DNA of 64,000 nt from JBGPEQ01 sp050180895 (GTDB taxonomy: Bacteria; Pseudomonadota; Alphaproteobacteria; Dongiales; Dongiaceae), in NCBI GenBank assembly GCA_050180895.1, contig JBFXDS010000001.1:434001-498000 (forward strand). The letters run 5' to 3'. Of this stretch, positions 43,425 through 52,277 are shown one piece after another. The stretch's first letter is position 1, and each line of letters opens with the position of its first letter. The notes below the pieces were generated by a model. It searched no databases, was not told the DNA's origin, and saw only the letters and a list, made by a program, of their open reading frames with translations. The position numbers and the translations under genes are program-made.

Positions 43425-44201
43425 GTGGCCGTGGCAAACTCCGACCCGATCATCTCGGTGCATGGCCTGCGGACCCAGTTCGGCTCCCAGGTGATCCACG
43501 ACAACCTGGATCTCGAGGTGCGGCCTGGCGAGGTGCTCGGCGTGGTCGGCGGCTCCGGCACCGGCAAGTCGGTGCTGCTGCGGACCATCGTCGGCCTCAA
43601 CCCGCCGCGGGCCGGGACGATCATCGTCTTCGGCCAGAACACGGCCGAATTGAGCGAGGCCGAGCACCGGCGCCTGCAGGCGCGCTGGGGCGTGCTGTTC
43701 CAGGCCGGGGCGCTGTTCAGCTCCCTGACCGTGGCGCAGAACATCCAGGTGCCGTTCAAGGAGCATACCGACCTGCCGACGGGCCTGATGGACGAGCTGA
43801 CGGCCCTCAAGATCGAACTGGTCGGGCTGCCCGCCGCCTCCTGCAGCAAGGTCCCGTCGGAGCTGTCGGGCGGCATGCGCAAGCGGGCCGGGCTGGCGCG
43901 GGCGCTGGCCCTCGATCCGGAGATCCTGTTCCTCGACGAACCCACGGCCGGGCTGGACCCGATCGGCGCGGCGGCGTTCGACCAGCTGATCCGCAGCCTG
44001 CAGCAAAGCCTTGGCCTGACGGTATTCATGGTGACCCACGACCTGGACAGTCTGGCGACGATCTGCGACCGTATCGCGGTGCTCGTGGACAAGCGCATCA
44101 AGGTCGGGACGATGGCGGAACTTTTGCAGGACGATCATCCGTGGATCCGCGAGTATTTCCACGGTCCGCGCGGCCGCGCGGCGCGCCACGAGCCCGTATA
44201 G
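43425..44201 (+). CDS. mlaF: MlaF-type ABC ATPase
   Basis: This 258-residue ATPase starts at GTG 43425. Walker A is GGSGTGKSVLL, signature LSGGMRKRAGLARAL, Walker B ILFLDEPTAGLDP, and the H-loop VTHDLDS. The Met in SGGMRKR is typical of MlaF/MceG ATPases. It powers lipid transfer through the MlaE permease. It lies between the permease and the MCE protein genes, with very short gaps. Confidence 0.92.
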   Translation: MAVANSDPIISVHGLRTQFGSQVIHDNLDLEVRPGEVLGVVGGSGTGKSVLLRTIVGLNPPRAGTIIVFGQNTAELSEAEHRRLQARWGVLFQAGALFSSLTVAQNIQVPFKEHTDLPTGLMDELTALKIELVGLPAASCSKVPSELSGGMRKRAGLARALALDPEILFLDEPTAGLDPIGAAAFDQLIRSLQQSLGLTVFMVTHDLDSLATICDRIAVLVDKRIKVGTMAELLQDDHPWIREYFHGPRGRAARHEPV

Positions 44202-44204
44202 CCG

Positions 44205-45947
44205 ATGGAAACGCGCGCCAGTTACATCGCCGTCGGCGCCTTCGTTCTGGTTCTGGTCGTCGGCCTGCTCGGCTTCGTCGTCTGGGTGGGGAAGTTCCAA
44301 GGGCGCCAGGATTTCGCGCGCTACGACATCCAGTTCAGCGGCTCGGTGACGGGCCTGCAGGTGGACGGCACCGTCCGCTACCGCGGCATACCCGTCGGCC
44401 GCATCATCGACATCCAGATCGACCCCGACAATATCGAGTTGATCCGCGTCACCATCGAGGTCCAGGACGATACGCCCGTGCGCACCGACACGGTCGCCTC
44501 GATCGAGCTGCAGGGCATCACCGGGGTCACCTACATCCTCCTGTCGGGCGGGACGATGACGAGCCAGGCGCTGCCCCGGACCATGAGCGCACCCTATCCG
44601 ATGATCACCTCGCGGCGGTCCAGGCTGGAGGAGCTGTTCCAGGGCGCGCCGGACCTGCTCAGCAAGGCCACCCAGCTGGTCGACCGCGTCACCATGCTCG
44701 TCAGCGAGGACAACCAGCGGGCGGTCTCGGAAACGCTGGAGAATCTGCGAGCGCTCTCGGGGCGGTTCGCCCAGGGCGGCGGCAACGTCGATTCCCTGCT
44801 CGAAAGCGGCGCCGAAGCCGTCGAGAACGTCAAGCGCATGACCGCGGAGCTGGAGCTGCTGGCCAAGGACGTGCGCGCCCAGCTGACGACGCACGGGCCG
44901 GAGGGCACGCCGACGGTCGCGGACGTCCTGGCCGGCGGCACCGCCGCCATCGCGCAGCTGCAGACGGCCGGCGGCGAGATCGAGCAGCTCGCGCGCGAGC
45001 TGCGCACGCAGGTGACGACCCCGGGTGCCGAGGGCAGCCCTTCCGTGGCCGATCTCGTGCGCGAGGGCACCGCTACGCTGCAGCGCATGCAGACCGTGGG
45101 CACGGAGTTCGAACTGCTGGCCAAGGACCTGCGCCAGGAGCTGCAGCCCGGCGGCGAAGGCCGGACGACGGTGGCGGACGTGCTGGCCCGCGGCTCGGCG
45201 ACGATCGAGCAGCTGGATCGGACGGCGCAGGAGTTCGAGCAGTTCTCGCGCGAGCTGCGCACACAGCTCACCAGCCCCGGCGAGGAGGGCGCCATGACCG
45301 TGGCCAGTCTCGTCCAGGAAGGCGCTGCGACCCTGCAGAGCGTCCAGGCGATGAGCGGCGAATTCCAGCAGCTGGCGCGCGACCTGCGCCAGGACCTGAC
45401 CGTGGAGCAGCCGGGCGCCACGACGCTCGGCGGCCTGCTCACGACCGCCAATGCGGCGGCGGCCAACATCGGCAAGATGAGCACCGAGATCGAGGGGCTG
45501 GCCCGCGACCTGCGCGGCGAGTTCTCCAACATGTCGGGCCAGCATGGCGAGAAGGTATCCGGCCTGCTCACCAAGGCGACGGAGGCCGCGGCGCAGATCG
45601 GCACCATGAGTCGGGAGTTCGAGGAGCTGGCCAAGGAGCTGCGGACCAACACGGCGTCGTTGAGCGGGCAGGCCGGCACGACCCTCGTGGACCTGCAGGC
45701 CGCGGCGCGCAATCTCGGCAACACCGCCAGATCCATCTCCGTCGTCGCCGATCATCTCGACGCGACCATCGCCGAGAACCGGGAGCCGCTGCGCGACTTC
45801 AGCAACACCGGCCTCTACGAGCTCACGCAGATGCTGACCGAGCTGCGGATCATGATCGCCTCGATGACCCGGATCTCCAGCCAGATCGAACGCGACCCGG
45901 CGCGCTTCTTCCTCGGCGACCGGCGCGAGGGCTTCCAGGCCGAATAG
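44205..45947 (+). CDS. mlaD: MlaD-type MCE protein with tandem helical repeats
   Basis: This 580-residue protein has one N-terminal membrane helix (VGAFVLVLVVGLLGFVVWVG). The MCE domain follows (about 38-125; FSGSVTGLQVDGTVRYRGIP, then QGITGVTYILLSGG). It then has a long helical region in which a 42-43-residue unit occurs seven times (about 215-510), each beginning like EFELLAKDLR. E. coli MlaD is much shorter (about 180 residues), so this belongs to the elongated MCE class. The tail may form a periplasmic tunnel or contact the outer membrane. The gene starts 3 nt after mlaF. Confidence 0.9.
   Translation: METRASYIAVGAFVLVLVVGLLGFVVWVGKFQGRQDFARYDIQFSGSVTGLQVDGTVRYRGIPVGRIIDIQIDPDNIELIRVTIEVQDDTPVRTDTVASIELQGITGVTYILLSGGTMTSQALPRTMSAPYPMITSRRSRLEELFQGAPDLLSKATQLVDRVTMLVSEDNQRAVSETLENLRALSGRFAQGGGNVDSLLESGAEAVENVKRMTAELELLAKDVRAQLTTHGPEGTPTVADVLAGGTAAIAQLQTAGGEIEQLARELRTQVTTPGAEGSPSVADLVREGTATLQRMQTVGTEFELLAKDLRQELQPGGEGRTTVADVLARGSATIEQLDRTAQEFEQFSRELRTQLTSPGEEGAMTVASLVQEGAATLQSVQAMSGEFQQLARDLRQDLTVEQPGATTLGGLLTTANAAAANIGKMSTEIEGLARDLRGEFSNMSGQHGEKVSGLLTKATEAAAQIGTMSREFEELAKELRTNTASLSGQAGTTLVDLQAAARNLGNTARSISVVADHLDATIAENREPLRDFSNTGLYELTQMLTELRIMIASMTRISSQIERDPARFFLGDRREGFQAE
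44847..45735 (+). repeat. Seven tandem ~42-residue repeats within mlaD
   Basis: Unit starts read ELELLAKDVR, EIEQLARELR, EFELLAKDLR, EFEQFSRELR, EFQQLARDLR, EIEGLARDLR and EFEELAKELR. Between unit starts is usually a G-x-x-G-x-x-[ST]-[VL]-[AG] turn followed by a second helix. The nucleotide copies have diverged, so the repeat is old. Confidence 0.85.
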
Positions 45948-45948
45948 G

Positions 45949-46620
45949 ATGAACATGCGATCTTCAAGAGAGCGGGAGCGCCGACCCGGCGCGATCGGTC
46001 GGCGCGAGGCGGTCGGTCGAACCGCCGGGCTCACCCTGTTGACCACCCTGGCCGCCTGCGGCGTTCTCCCGCGCTACAACGAGCCCGTCGACCTCTATAC
46101 GCTGACCCCGAAGACGACGTTCCCGGAGTCCCTGCCCCGCGTCGACTGGCAGCTGGTGGTGGAGACGCCCGTCACCGCAGCCAGCTTCGACACGCCGCGG
46201 ATCGCGCTGCAGCGAACGCCGCTGACGTTCGAGTACTACGCGAACGCGGCGTGGACCGACAACGCGCCGGCCATGGTGCAGACGCTGTTGATCGAATCCT
46301 TCGAGAGCACGCGCAAGATCGGGGCCGTCGGCCGCGAGGCCATCGGCCTGCGCCCCGACTATGTCCTGAAGACCGACCTGCGGGAGTTCGAAGCGGTCTA
46401 CGACGGCGCCAATCCGGCGCCGACCATCTGGGTGCGGATGAACGCCAAGCTGGTGCGGATGCCGGAGCGGCGCATCGTCGCCTCCGAGACCCGCGAGGCC
46501 AAGGTGCCCGCCGGCGGGGGCAAAATCACGGACATCGTCGCGGCATTCGACGATGCGCTCGGTCGCGTCCTCAAGGAGATCGTGGCCTTCACCTTGACAA
46601 CGCTGTCGCGGACTTCCTGA
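45949..46620 (+). CDS. ABC-type transport auxiliary lipoprotein (PqiC/MlaC-position)
   Basis: This 223-residue protein has an Arg-rich N-terminus, a hydrophobic segment and a lipobox LTTLAAC, so Cys37 is the likely lipidated residue. The mature part begins RYNEPVDLYTLTPK, the pattern of ABC_trans_aux lipoproteins (PqiC/YmbA type). A later segment is RPDYVLKTDLREFEAVY. It ends the mla-like operon, directly after mlaD. It probably links the MCE complex to the outer membrane. The start may be 45949 or 45955. Confidence 0.85.
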   Translation: MNMRSSRERERRPGAIGRREAVGRTAGLTLLTTLAACGVLPRYNEPVDLYTLTPKTTFPESLPRVDWQLVVETPVTAASFDTPRIALQRTPLTFEYYANAAWTDNAPAMVQTLLIESFESTRKIGAVGREAIGLRPDYVLKTDLREFEAVYDGANPAPTIWVRMNAKLVRMPERRIVASETREAKVPAGGGKITDIVAAFDDALGRVLKEIVAFTLTTLSRTS

Positions 46621-46732
46621 CGCCGCACGGCGCGTCGTTCCCGCAAGGCTTCCCTTCGTCCGACAGGTGCGGCAGGATCGTCACGGTAGCGGCGGGCGGG
46701 CGATGGCTTGCACGAGCGTGTGAGGTGCGGCG

Positions 46733-46942
46733 ATGCAAGACAACTCCCGCCTGGTCGTGTTGTCGATCCCTATCGTGTCGCATCGTCTGCTTGTGCCAAT
46801 CGCGATGGCGCTGCTGCTGGCGGCCTGCCAGGTGGATGTGTTCCTCGGCTACGGCCTGCCGGCCAACGACGCATGCCGGGATGCGGATACTCTTCCGGGC
46901 CGGCCGCTCAGCACCGATTGCCTCGATTCTCTGGGGAACTGA
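46733..46942 (+). CDS. Putative small lipoprotein (69 aa)
   Basis: A 69-residue frame with GAGGT six bases before ATG 46733. A hydrophobic segment (VPIAMALLLAAC) ends in a lipobox-like LLAAC, followed by QVDVFLGYGLPANDACRD with a second and third Cys. Size and arrangement fit a small lipoprotein, but the family is not recognised and it could be chance. It lies about 110 bp after the lipoprotein gene of the mla operon. Confidence 0.45.
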   Translation: MQDNSRLVVLSIPIVSHRLLVPIAMALLLAACQVDVFLGYGLPANDACRDADTLPGRPLSTDCLDSLGN

Positions 46943-47006
46943 CATCCGGACATCCGATTGCGCTGAAAAAGGCGCATCCGACTGCCCGCCGAACTATTCC
47001 TCGCCG

Positions 47007-47258
47007 TCAGTCAAGTCGATCGCGTTCCCGCCGTCGCTCGAAATAGCGCACCAGCAGGACGGTCGGCTTGGCGACGGCGGCGCCACCCGCCAGGACCAGC
47101 CCGATCCAGGGCGCACCGCCATGCGCGCGCAGCCAGAACAGACCAGCGAGAATTCCGGCGCCGGCGAGGACCGGCGGGCAGACCTGCAGCGTGCGCCGCA
47201 GGCGCTCGCGGCGCAGGAGCCGGTCGAACTCCCGTCGTCGTTCCGGGCTCATGGGCAT
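47007..47258 (-). CDS. Small membrane protein (83 aa)
   Basis: This 83-residue protein starts MPMSPERRREFDRLLRRERL, a strongly basic helix. Two membrane helices follow (VCPPVLAGAGILAGLFWL and APWIGLVLAGGAAVAKPTVL), then the basic end RYFERRRERDRLD. This basic-membrane-basic plan is common in alphaproteobacterial small membrane proteins with no known function. It lies downstream of the histidine kinase gene on the same strand, about 110 bp away. Confidence 0.5.
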   Translation of the reverse strand: MPMSPERRREFDRLLRRERLRRTLQVCPPVLAGAGILAGLFWLRAHGGAPWIGLVLAGGAAVAKPTVLLVRYFERRRERDRLD

Positions 47259-47370
47259 GGCGAGGCCTCTCGCGCGAATGTTCGAGGACAGTCTGAGCAG
47301 CTATTTGGCGTCGCGACCGGCGCGGCTCGATGCGGCGTCTGGTCGCACCGACCCCTCAGGCTGCCCCGCG

Positions 47371-48792
47371 TCATGCCGCCAACTGGCGTGGCAAGGTGAC
47401 GGTCGCCCGGAGGCCGCCTTCGGGCCGGTTCGCAAGAACGACATCGCCGCCGTGGGCGCGCAGGACCGTCCGCGCCACGGACAGGCCGAGCCCGGTTCCG
47501 CCGGTATCGCGGCTGCGCGACTGCTCGACGCGATAGAACGGCTTGAAGACACGCTCCAGCTCGTCCTCCGGCAGTCCGGGTCCGTCGTCATCGATGGTCA
47601 CGGTGATGCCGTCGGCGCCGATCGACAGGCAGACGAGGGCGCGGCGGCCGTACTTGACGGCGTTGTCGACGAGGTTGCCGAAGCCCCGGCGCAGCGCCAC
47701 CGGCTGACCGCTGTAGAACAGCGGACCGCCGCCGCGCGGCTCGATCATCAGCTCGACCTCGGGCGCATCCTCGCACACGCTCCGCAGCAGCGCGATGAGG
47801 TCGAACTCACGGCGCGGCTCCGGATTCGCCTCCTCGCGGGCGAAGCTCAGCGTGGACTGGATCATCGTCTCCATGTCGGCCAAGTCGGCCAGCATCCTCG
47901 CCTGCTGCTCAGGGTCGTCGACGAATTCCGCGCGCAAGCGCAGCCGCGTGATCGGCGTGCGCAGGTCGTGCGAGATGGCCGCGATCATGCGCGTCCGGTC
48001 CTCGACGAAGCGCTGGATGCGAGCCTGCATGTTGTTGAAGGCGCGGAGCGCCTGGCGGACGTCGGCCGATCCGCTCTCCGGCAACGGCGGCGCATTGACG
48101 TCGTGGCCGAGGCGCTCGGCCGCCAGCGCCAGGGTCCGCAACGGCGCCGTCAGACGCTGAATGCCGAAGACCGACAGGGCCATCACGGCGACGACGACGA
48201 TGGCGGCCAGCGCCATCGATTCGAACGACCAGACGGGTACGGTTGCCGCATCGGGTGCGGCGAAGTTGACCCAGGTGCGGTCGGGCAGCTGCAGGGAGAT
48301 CACGAACGCCGGGCCGGTCAGCCGTTGCGCCAGGACCTGCTGAAGAGGCCCCCGCAGTGCCTGCGGCTCGTCGGCGAACAAGGACTCGATCATCTCTCCA
48401 CCGATCGGCCAGCGCGGCAGATCGACATGGCCGACCTCGATGCTGCGCAATCCGAGATCGTCCTGGCGTTCGGCGATGACGTCGGTCAGCAGCTGGGTCT
48501 TCAGGCTGTCAGCGCCATCGTCATCGACGGCGCTGTTGGGTTCCCAGGTCATGAGCAGGGTGGGGCGGCTGAGGCTCGCGGCGATGCCCGGACGCTGTTC
48601 CGGCGGCATGAGGCTTACCAGCCGCGTCAGGGCGACGACCCGTTCGGCGATGCGGACATTCTCCAGGATCGTCTGCGCGTCGCGCCGGCTGTCATAGTGG
48701 ATGGCCGCGGTGAGAACCTGCGAGGCGAAGAGCCCGCCCACGATGACCAGGATGAGCCAGCCGGCGATGCTGTCCGGCAGCAGGCGTTTCAT
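47371..48792 (-). CDS. Sensor histidine kinase (OmpR/EnvZ class)
   Basis: This 473-residue protein has membrane helices near residues 9-27 and 185-205, enclosing a periplasmic sensor domain of about 155 residues. A HAMP domain follows (RLTAPLRTLALAAERLG). The phospho-acceptor His is in AAISHDLRTPITRLRL. The ATPase part has an N box in GFGNLVDNAVKYG, DDGPGLPEDE and GTGLGLSVAR. It overlaps the response regulator by 4 nt. The sensed signal is unknown; neighbouring DegP and a small periplasmic protein hint at envelope stress. Confidence 0.94.
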   Translation of the reverse strand: MKRLLPDSIAGWLILVIVGGLFASQVLTAAIHYDSRRDAQTILENVRIAERVVALTRLVSLMPPEQRPGIAASLSRPTLLMTWEPNSAVDDDGADSLKTQLLTDVIAERQDDLGLRSIEVGHVDLPRWPIGGEMIESLFADEPQALRGPLQQVLAQRLTGPAFVISLQLPDRTWVNFAAPDAATVPVWSFESMALAAIVVVAVMALSVFGIQRLTAPLRTLALAAERLGHDVNAPPLPESGSADVRQALRAFNNMQARIQRFVEDRTRMIAAISHDLRTPITRLRLRAEFVDDPEQQARMLADLADMETMIQSTLSFAREEANPEPRREFDLIALLRSVCEDAPEVELMIEPRGGGPLFYSGQPVALRRGFGNLVDNAVKYGRRALVCLSIGADGITVTIDDDGPGLPEDELERVFKPFYRVEQSRSRDTGGTGLGLSVARTVLRAHGGDVVLANRPEGGLRATVTLPRQLAA

Positions 48793-49508
48793 GCGCGCTC
48801 CACCGCCGGCGTGAACATGTAGCCGCCGCCGCGGACCGTGGTGATGATCCGCGGCGACTTCGGATCGGACTCGATCTTGCGGCGCAGGCGGCTGACCTGC
48901 ACATCGATGCTGCGATCGAACGGAATCGCCGCGCGGCCGCGCGCGAGGTCGAGCAGCTGATCGCGATTCAGCACGCGCTGCGGCCGCTCCGCGAGGGCGA
49001 CGAGCAGCTCGTATTCGCCCGTCGACAGCTCGACGGGAACGCCATCGGCGGATTCGAGGCGGCGTCGGCCGAGATCCAGCGTCCAGCCGGCGAAGCGCAG
49101 GACCTTGCCGTGCTCCTCCGGATCGCCGGGCGGCGAGCTGCCGGCGCGCCGCAGCACCGCCTTGATTCGGGCCAACAGCTCGCGCGGGTTGAAGGGCTTG
49201 GGCAGATAGTCGTCGGCGCCCATCTCGAGGCCGACGATGCGGTCGGTGTCCTCGCCCATCGCCGTCAGCATGATGATCGGCGTCCGGGACTTTGCGCGCA
49301 GCTCGCGGCAGACGGTGAGGCCATCTTCGCCGGGCATCATCACGTCGAGGATCACGAGGTCGATGCGCGCATTGGCAAGGATGCGGCGCGCCTCGCGCCC
49401 GTCCTTGGACGTCGTCACGCGAAAGCCGTGCTTGGCCAGGAACCGCGACAGCAGGTCGCGAATCTCGCGATCGTCATCGACGACCAGCAGATGGGGGGAG
49501 CAGTCCAT
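48789..49508 (-). CDS. OmpR-family response regulator
   Basis: This is a 239-residue protein from ATG 49508. The receiver has DDD at 11-13, the phospho-acceptor Asp55 in LVILDVMMPGEDG, Thr in IIMLTAMG and Lys in DDYLPKPFNP. The C-terminal winged helix ends IDVQVSRLRRKIE and TVRGGGYMF. It overlaps the kinase gene (ATGA). The upstream region to 49770 carries a GTTACA palindrome that may be its own binding site. It is divergent from the small periplasmic protein and degP. Confidence 0.94.
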   Translation of the reverse strand: MDCSPHLLVVDDDREIRDLLSRFLAKHGFRVTTSKDGREARRILANARIDLVILDVMMPGEDGLTVCRELRAKSRTPIIMLTAMGEDTDRIVGLEMGADDYLPKPFNPRELLARIKAVLRRAGSSPPGDPEEHGKVLRFAGWTLDLGRRRLESADGVPVELSTGEYELLVALAERPQRVLNRDQLLDLARGRAAIPFDRSIDVQVSRLRRKIESDPKSPRIITTVRGGGYMFTPAVERA

Positions 49509-49574
49509 GGCCGTTCCTCGTGTCGGACCACTGAAAAACATAGCGGGCGGAGACGGCGACGCCGCAAGAATCGG

Positions 49575-49589
49575 GTTACAGATTGTAAC
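49575..49589. promoter_or_regulatory. GTTACA-GAT-TGTAAC palindrome, candidate response-regulator operator
   Basis: This 15-bp perfect inverted repeat lies 67 bp upstream of the response regulator start and about 180 bp upstream of the periplasmic protein start. A further GTTACAG occurs at 49645-49651. It is placed to regulate both directions. Assignment to this regulator is inference. Confidence 0.5.
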
Positions 49590-49769
49590 AGCAGCGCGTT
49601 CCGTAGCGAGCGGCAACATTCAAGCGCGATTCGGACATCTCGCCGTTACAGCCGAGGTCCATCTCAAGCGCCATCGGACGGCGGGCCACGCCGCATTTGG
49701 CGCCCGCCGTCGGAGACGACGGTCCCGCCGGGACCGGACGCCCTCAACATGTGACGAAGGAGTCAAGCC

Positions 49770-50042
49770 ATGAAGATCCGTACCCTCATCGGCGCGGCCG
49801 CGACGGGCATCTTCCTGTCGACCGCCGCGTTCGCCGCCTCGATGACCCCGGCCCAGCAGTGCACGGCGCTCGAGAAGCAGTTCGACCAGCAGATCACCAA
49901 GCATACGACCTCCTCGATGTTCGGCACGGCGAAGACCTTGCGCACCGACGGCGGCAAGCTGTGCCTGAGCGGCAAGTCCGCGGACGGCGTCAAGAAGCTC
50001 GAGCAGGCGCTGAACGACATCGGCGTGAAGCCGGCGTACTGA
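49770..50042 (+). CDS. Small periplasmic protein (90 aa)
   Basis: ATG 49770 has AAGGAG eight bases upstream. The signal peptide MKIRTLIGAAATGIFLSTAA ends near AFAASM. The mature part has two cysteines (QQCTALEKQF and GGKLCLSGKS) that could form a disulfide, and a helix KSADGVKKLEQALNDIG. Such small proteins occur beside two-component genes, but no function is established. It is divergent from the response regulator and about 110 bp upstream of degP in the same direction. Confidence 0.75.
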   Translation: MKIRTLIGAAATGIFLSTAAFAASMTPAQQCTALEKQFDQQITKHTTSSMFGTAKTLRTDGGKLCLSGKSADGVKKLEQALNDIGVKPAY

Positions 50043-50154
50043 CCGTCAGCCGGTTCGGACGGCGGGACTTCCGCCGCTCGTTCCGCCGTCCGAGCCCGAC
50101 CCGGCACGGAATCCGGCCGGCCCCGTTCGCAAATACGTCCCGAAGGAGTCGAAG

Positions 50155-51735
50155 ATGACCGAGATTGCCATCAGACCGGACGATGCCGACGACAGCGCGG
50201 CGCGTTCCCGGCACCCAGATGCGGCGGCCCACGGGCGGCCCGTCCGTCCGGCCCTGCGCCACCTGCTTGTACCGACAGTTGCCGCGATCGCGGTCGGCCT
50301 TGCCGGCTTGGGCGCTTTCGTGGGCGCCGCGCCGAGCACGGTCGCGGCCGCAACCTCCGCCGCGGCGGCGCCGCTCAATCTCGCGGATCTGGCCGCGCGG
50401 GTGTCGCCGGCGGTCGTCACCATCTCGTCGGCGCACGACGTCGCCGGGGCGGGGGAGATGATGCCGGAGTTTCCGTTCGACTTCCCTCCGGGCTCGCCGT
50501 TCGAGGACTTCTTCCGGCATTTCCGCGAGCAGCAGCGGCACGGCGGTCGGGGCGACCGCGTGATGGCGCTGGGATCGGGATTCATCGTCGATCCGTCCGG
50601 CTATATCGTGACCAACAACCACGTCGTCGACGAGGCCACGGACATCAAGGTGACGCTGTCGAACGGCAGCGAATACCCGGCCAAGCTCGTCGGCACCGAT
50701 GCCAAGACGGACATCGCGGTGCTGAAGATCAAGGCGTCGACGCCGCTTCCGGCCGTCGCCTTCGGCGACTCGGACAAGATGCGTGTCGGCGACTGGGTGA
50801 TGGCGGTCGGCAATCCGTTCGGCCTCGGCGGAACGGTCACGGCCGGCATCATCTCGGCCCGGGGACGCGACCTGCAGGCCGGTCCGTTCGATGATTTCCT
50901 GCAGATCGACGCCGCCATCAACCAAGGCAACTCCGGCGGCCCGACCTTCAACCTGGACGGCCAGGTGGTCGGCATCAACACCGCCATCGCCTCGCCCAAT
51001 GGCGGCAGCGTCGGCATCGGCTTCGACATTCCGTCCAACCTGGCGCAGCCGGTGGTTGCCCAACTCGAGTCGCACGGCTCGGTCGAGCGCGGCTGGCTCG
51101 GCGTCGCCATCCAGCCGGTGACGCCGGAGATCGCCGCCGCCGTGGGTCTCGACAAGGCGAGGGGCGCGCTCGTCACCCAGGTCGAGCCGAACAGTCCGGC
51201 GGCCAAGGCGAAGCTGCGCCAGGGCGACGTCATTCTCGGCTACAACGGCCGGCCCGTGAGCGAACTGCGCGATCTGACCCACCTCGTCGCGGATACGCCG
51301 GCCGGCAAGACGGCCGAACTGGAGGTCTGGCGCGACCGGACCAAAGTCTCCACCAAGGTCGAGATCGCCAAGCCGCTGCCGGAGCGCCAGGCCGCTGCCG
51401 GCGAGCGGTCGCAGTCCGATGAGGAGGGGACCGCCATTGCCCCGCTCGGTGCCACGCTTGCGGCGATCACGCCGGAGGCACGGCAGGAGATGGACATTCC
51501 CGGGGGCGTCGACGGCGTCGTCATCACCGACGTCGACAACGACGGGTCGGCGGCGGCGCAGGGCTTGCGGCGCGGCGACGTCATCGAGCAGATCGGTCAG
51601 CAGCAGGTGCGGACGCCCGAGGATGTCGGCGCTCTCGTCGCGGCCGCCATCGAGGCCCGGCAGGATGCCGTACTCCTGCTGGTCAACCGCGCGGGCAGCG
51701 AGGTGTTCGTCGCTGTCAAGGTCGGTCAGGCATAG
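50155..51735 (+). CDS. degP: DegP/HtrA family serine protease
   Basis: This 526-residue protein has an N-terminal membrane segment or signal around LVPTVAAIAVGLAGLGAFVG. The trypsin-like domain has His in IVTNNHVVDEA, Asp in AKTDIAVLKIK and Ser in NQGNSGGPTFN. Two PDZ domains follow (from about 330, GWLGVAIQPVTPEIAAAVG, and about 440-520). It degrades or refolds damaged periplasmic proteins. It starts with AAGGAG upstream, as does the small gene before it. An envelope-stress operon controlled by the divergent two-component system is likely. The next feature downstream is a minus-strand tRNA gene. Confidence 0.93.
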   Translation: MTEIAIRPDDADDSAARSRHPDAAAHGRPVRPALRHLLVPTVAAIAVGLAGLGAFVGAAPSTVAAATSAAAAPLNLADLAARVSPAVVTISSAHDVAGAGEMMPEFPFDFPPGSPFEDFFRHFREQQRHGGRGDRVMALGSGFIVDPSGYIVTNNHVVDEATDIKVTLSNGSEYPAKLVGTDAKTDIAVLKIKASTPLPAVAFGDSDKMRVGDWVMAVGNPFGLGGTVTAGIISARGRDLQAGPFDDFLQIDAAINQGNSGGPTFNLDGQVVGINTAIASPNGGSVGIGFDIPSNLAQPVVAQLESHGSVERGWLGVAIQPVTPEIAAAVGLDKARGALVTQVEPNSPAAKAKLRQGDVILGYNGRPVSELRDLTHLVADTPAGKTAELEVWRDRTKVSTKVEIAKPLPERQAAAGERSQSDEEGTAIAPLGATLAAITPEARQEMDIPGGVDGVVITDVDNDGSAAAQGLRRGDVIEQIGQQQVRTPEDVGALVAAAIEARQDAVLLLVNRAGSEVFVAVKVGQA

Positions 51736-51866
51736 CGCGCGAACAACTGCGTGGCCGACCGTCGGACCGGCGCCTCCCCCCGCGCCGGTCCGAACGCGTT
51801 TTCGAGGATGAAGCGGGTTGCGCCGCGCCGGATTCTGCGGTGTCAGGGCGGTGTCGGCGGGTGTGA

Positions 51867-51943
51867 TGGTCGGGAGGACTGGATTCGAACCAGCGGCCTC
51901 CTGCTCCCGAAGCAGGCGCTCTACCAGGCTGAGCTACCCCCCG
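51867..51943 (-). tRNA. tRNA-Pro (anticodon CGG)
   Basis: On the minus strand the 77-nt sequence starts CGGGGGGTAGCTCAG and ends CCTCCCGACCA, with encoded CCA. The anticodon arm is CCTGCTTCGGGAGCAGG, anticodon CGG, and the T arm is GGTTCGAATCC. All stems pair. Two plus-strand reading frames that cross it are not coding. Confidence 0.96.
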
Positions 51944-52277
51944 ATGAGGGATATGTCGGCCGCACCTCTTGCGGGCCGGCGGAGCGCTTCCGGCGGACAA
52001 GCTTCGACATCGGGACGAGCGCCGGCGGCATCGCGGCCGCTCCGGCGCCCTCTGTCGGGCCGACCCGCGCTCCGAGGAGGCGCGGTTATACAGCCATCAC
52101 GGGCCCGCCGCAAGGTCGACACCGGCATTGTGGGGCCGGCGTGATGGGCATCATAGTCTGCGGCGCGATTCGATGCGTACAAGCACCGCACCAAGGGTTG
52201 TTCGCACGGAGACAGGGCGGGTATCATCGGTGACGACGGCTCGCCATAGCCTCCATAACCTCGGGGACAGCCGGGTC
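51944..52277. other. 333-bp stretch without a clear gene
   Basis: Between tRNA-Pro and the adenylate cyclase start there is GC-rich DNA. The cyclase frame stays open through it, but no ribosome site or family residues support a longer start. No repeat or promoter could be recognised. Confidence 0.5.

Noticed and set aside
42158..45952. Long plus-strand reading frame of 1264 codons overlapping the Mla operon
   Set aside because: It lies in another frame of the same genes and is Arg/Pro-rich; the mlaE-mlaF-mlaD reading frames carry all conserved motifs.
42237..46046. Very long minus-strand reading frame (about 1269 codons) across the Mla operon
   Set aside because: It is antisense to four well-supported mla genes, and its translation is Arg/Gly/His-rich without family features, as expected of a GC-rich shadow frame.
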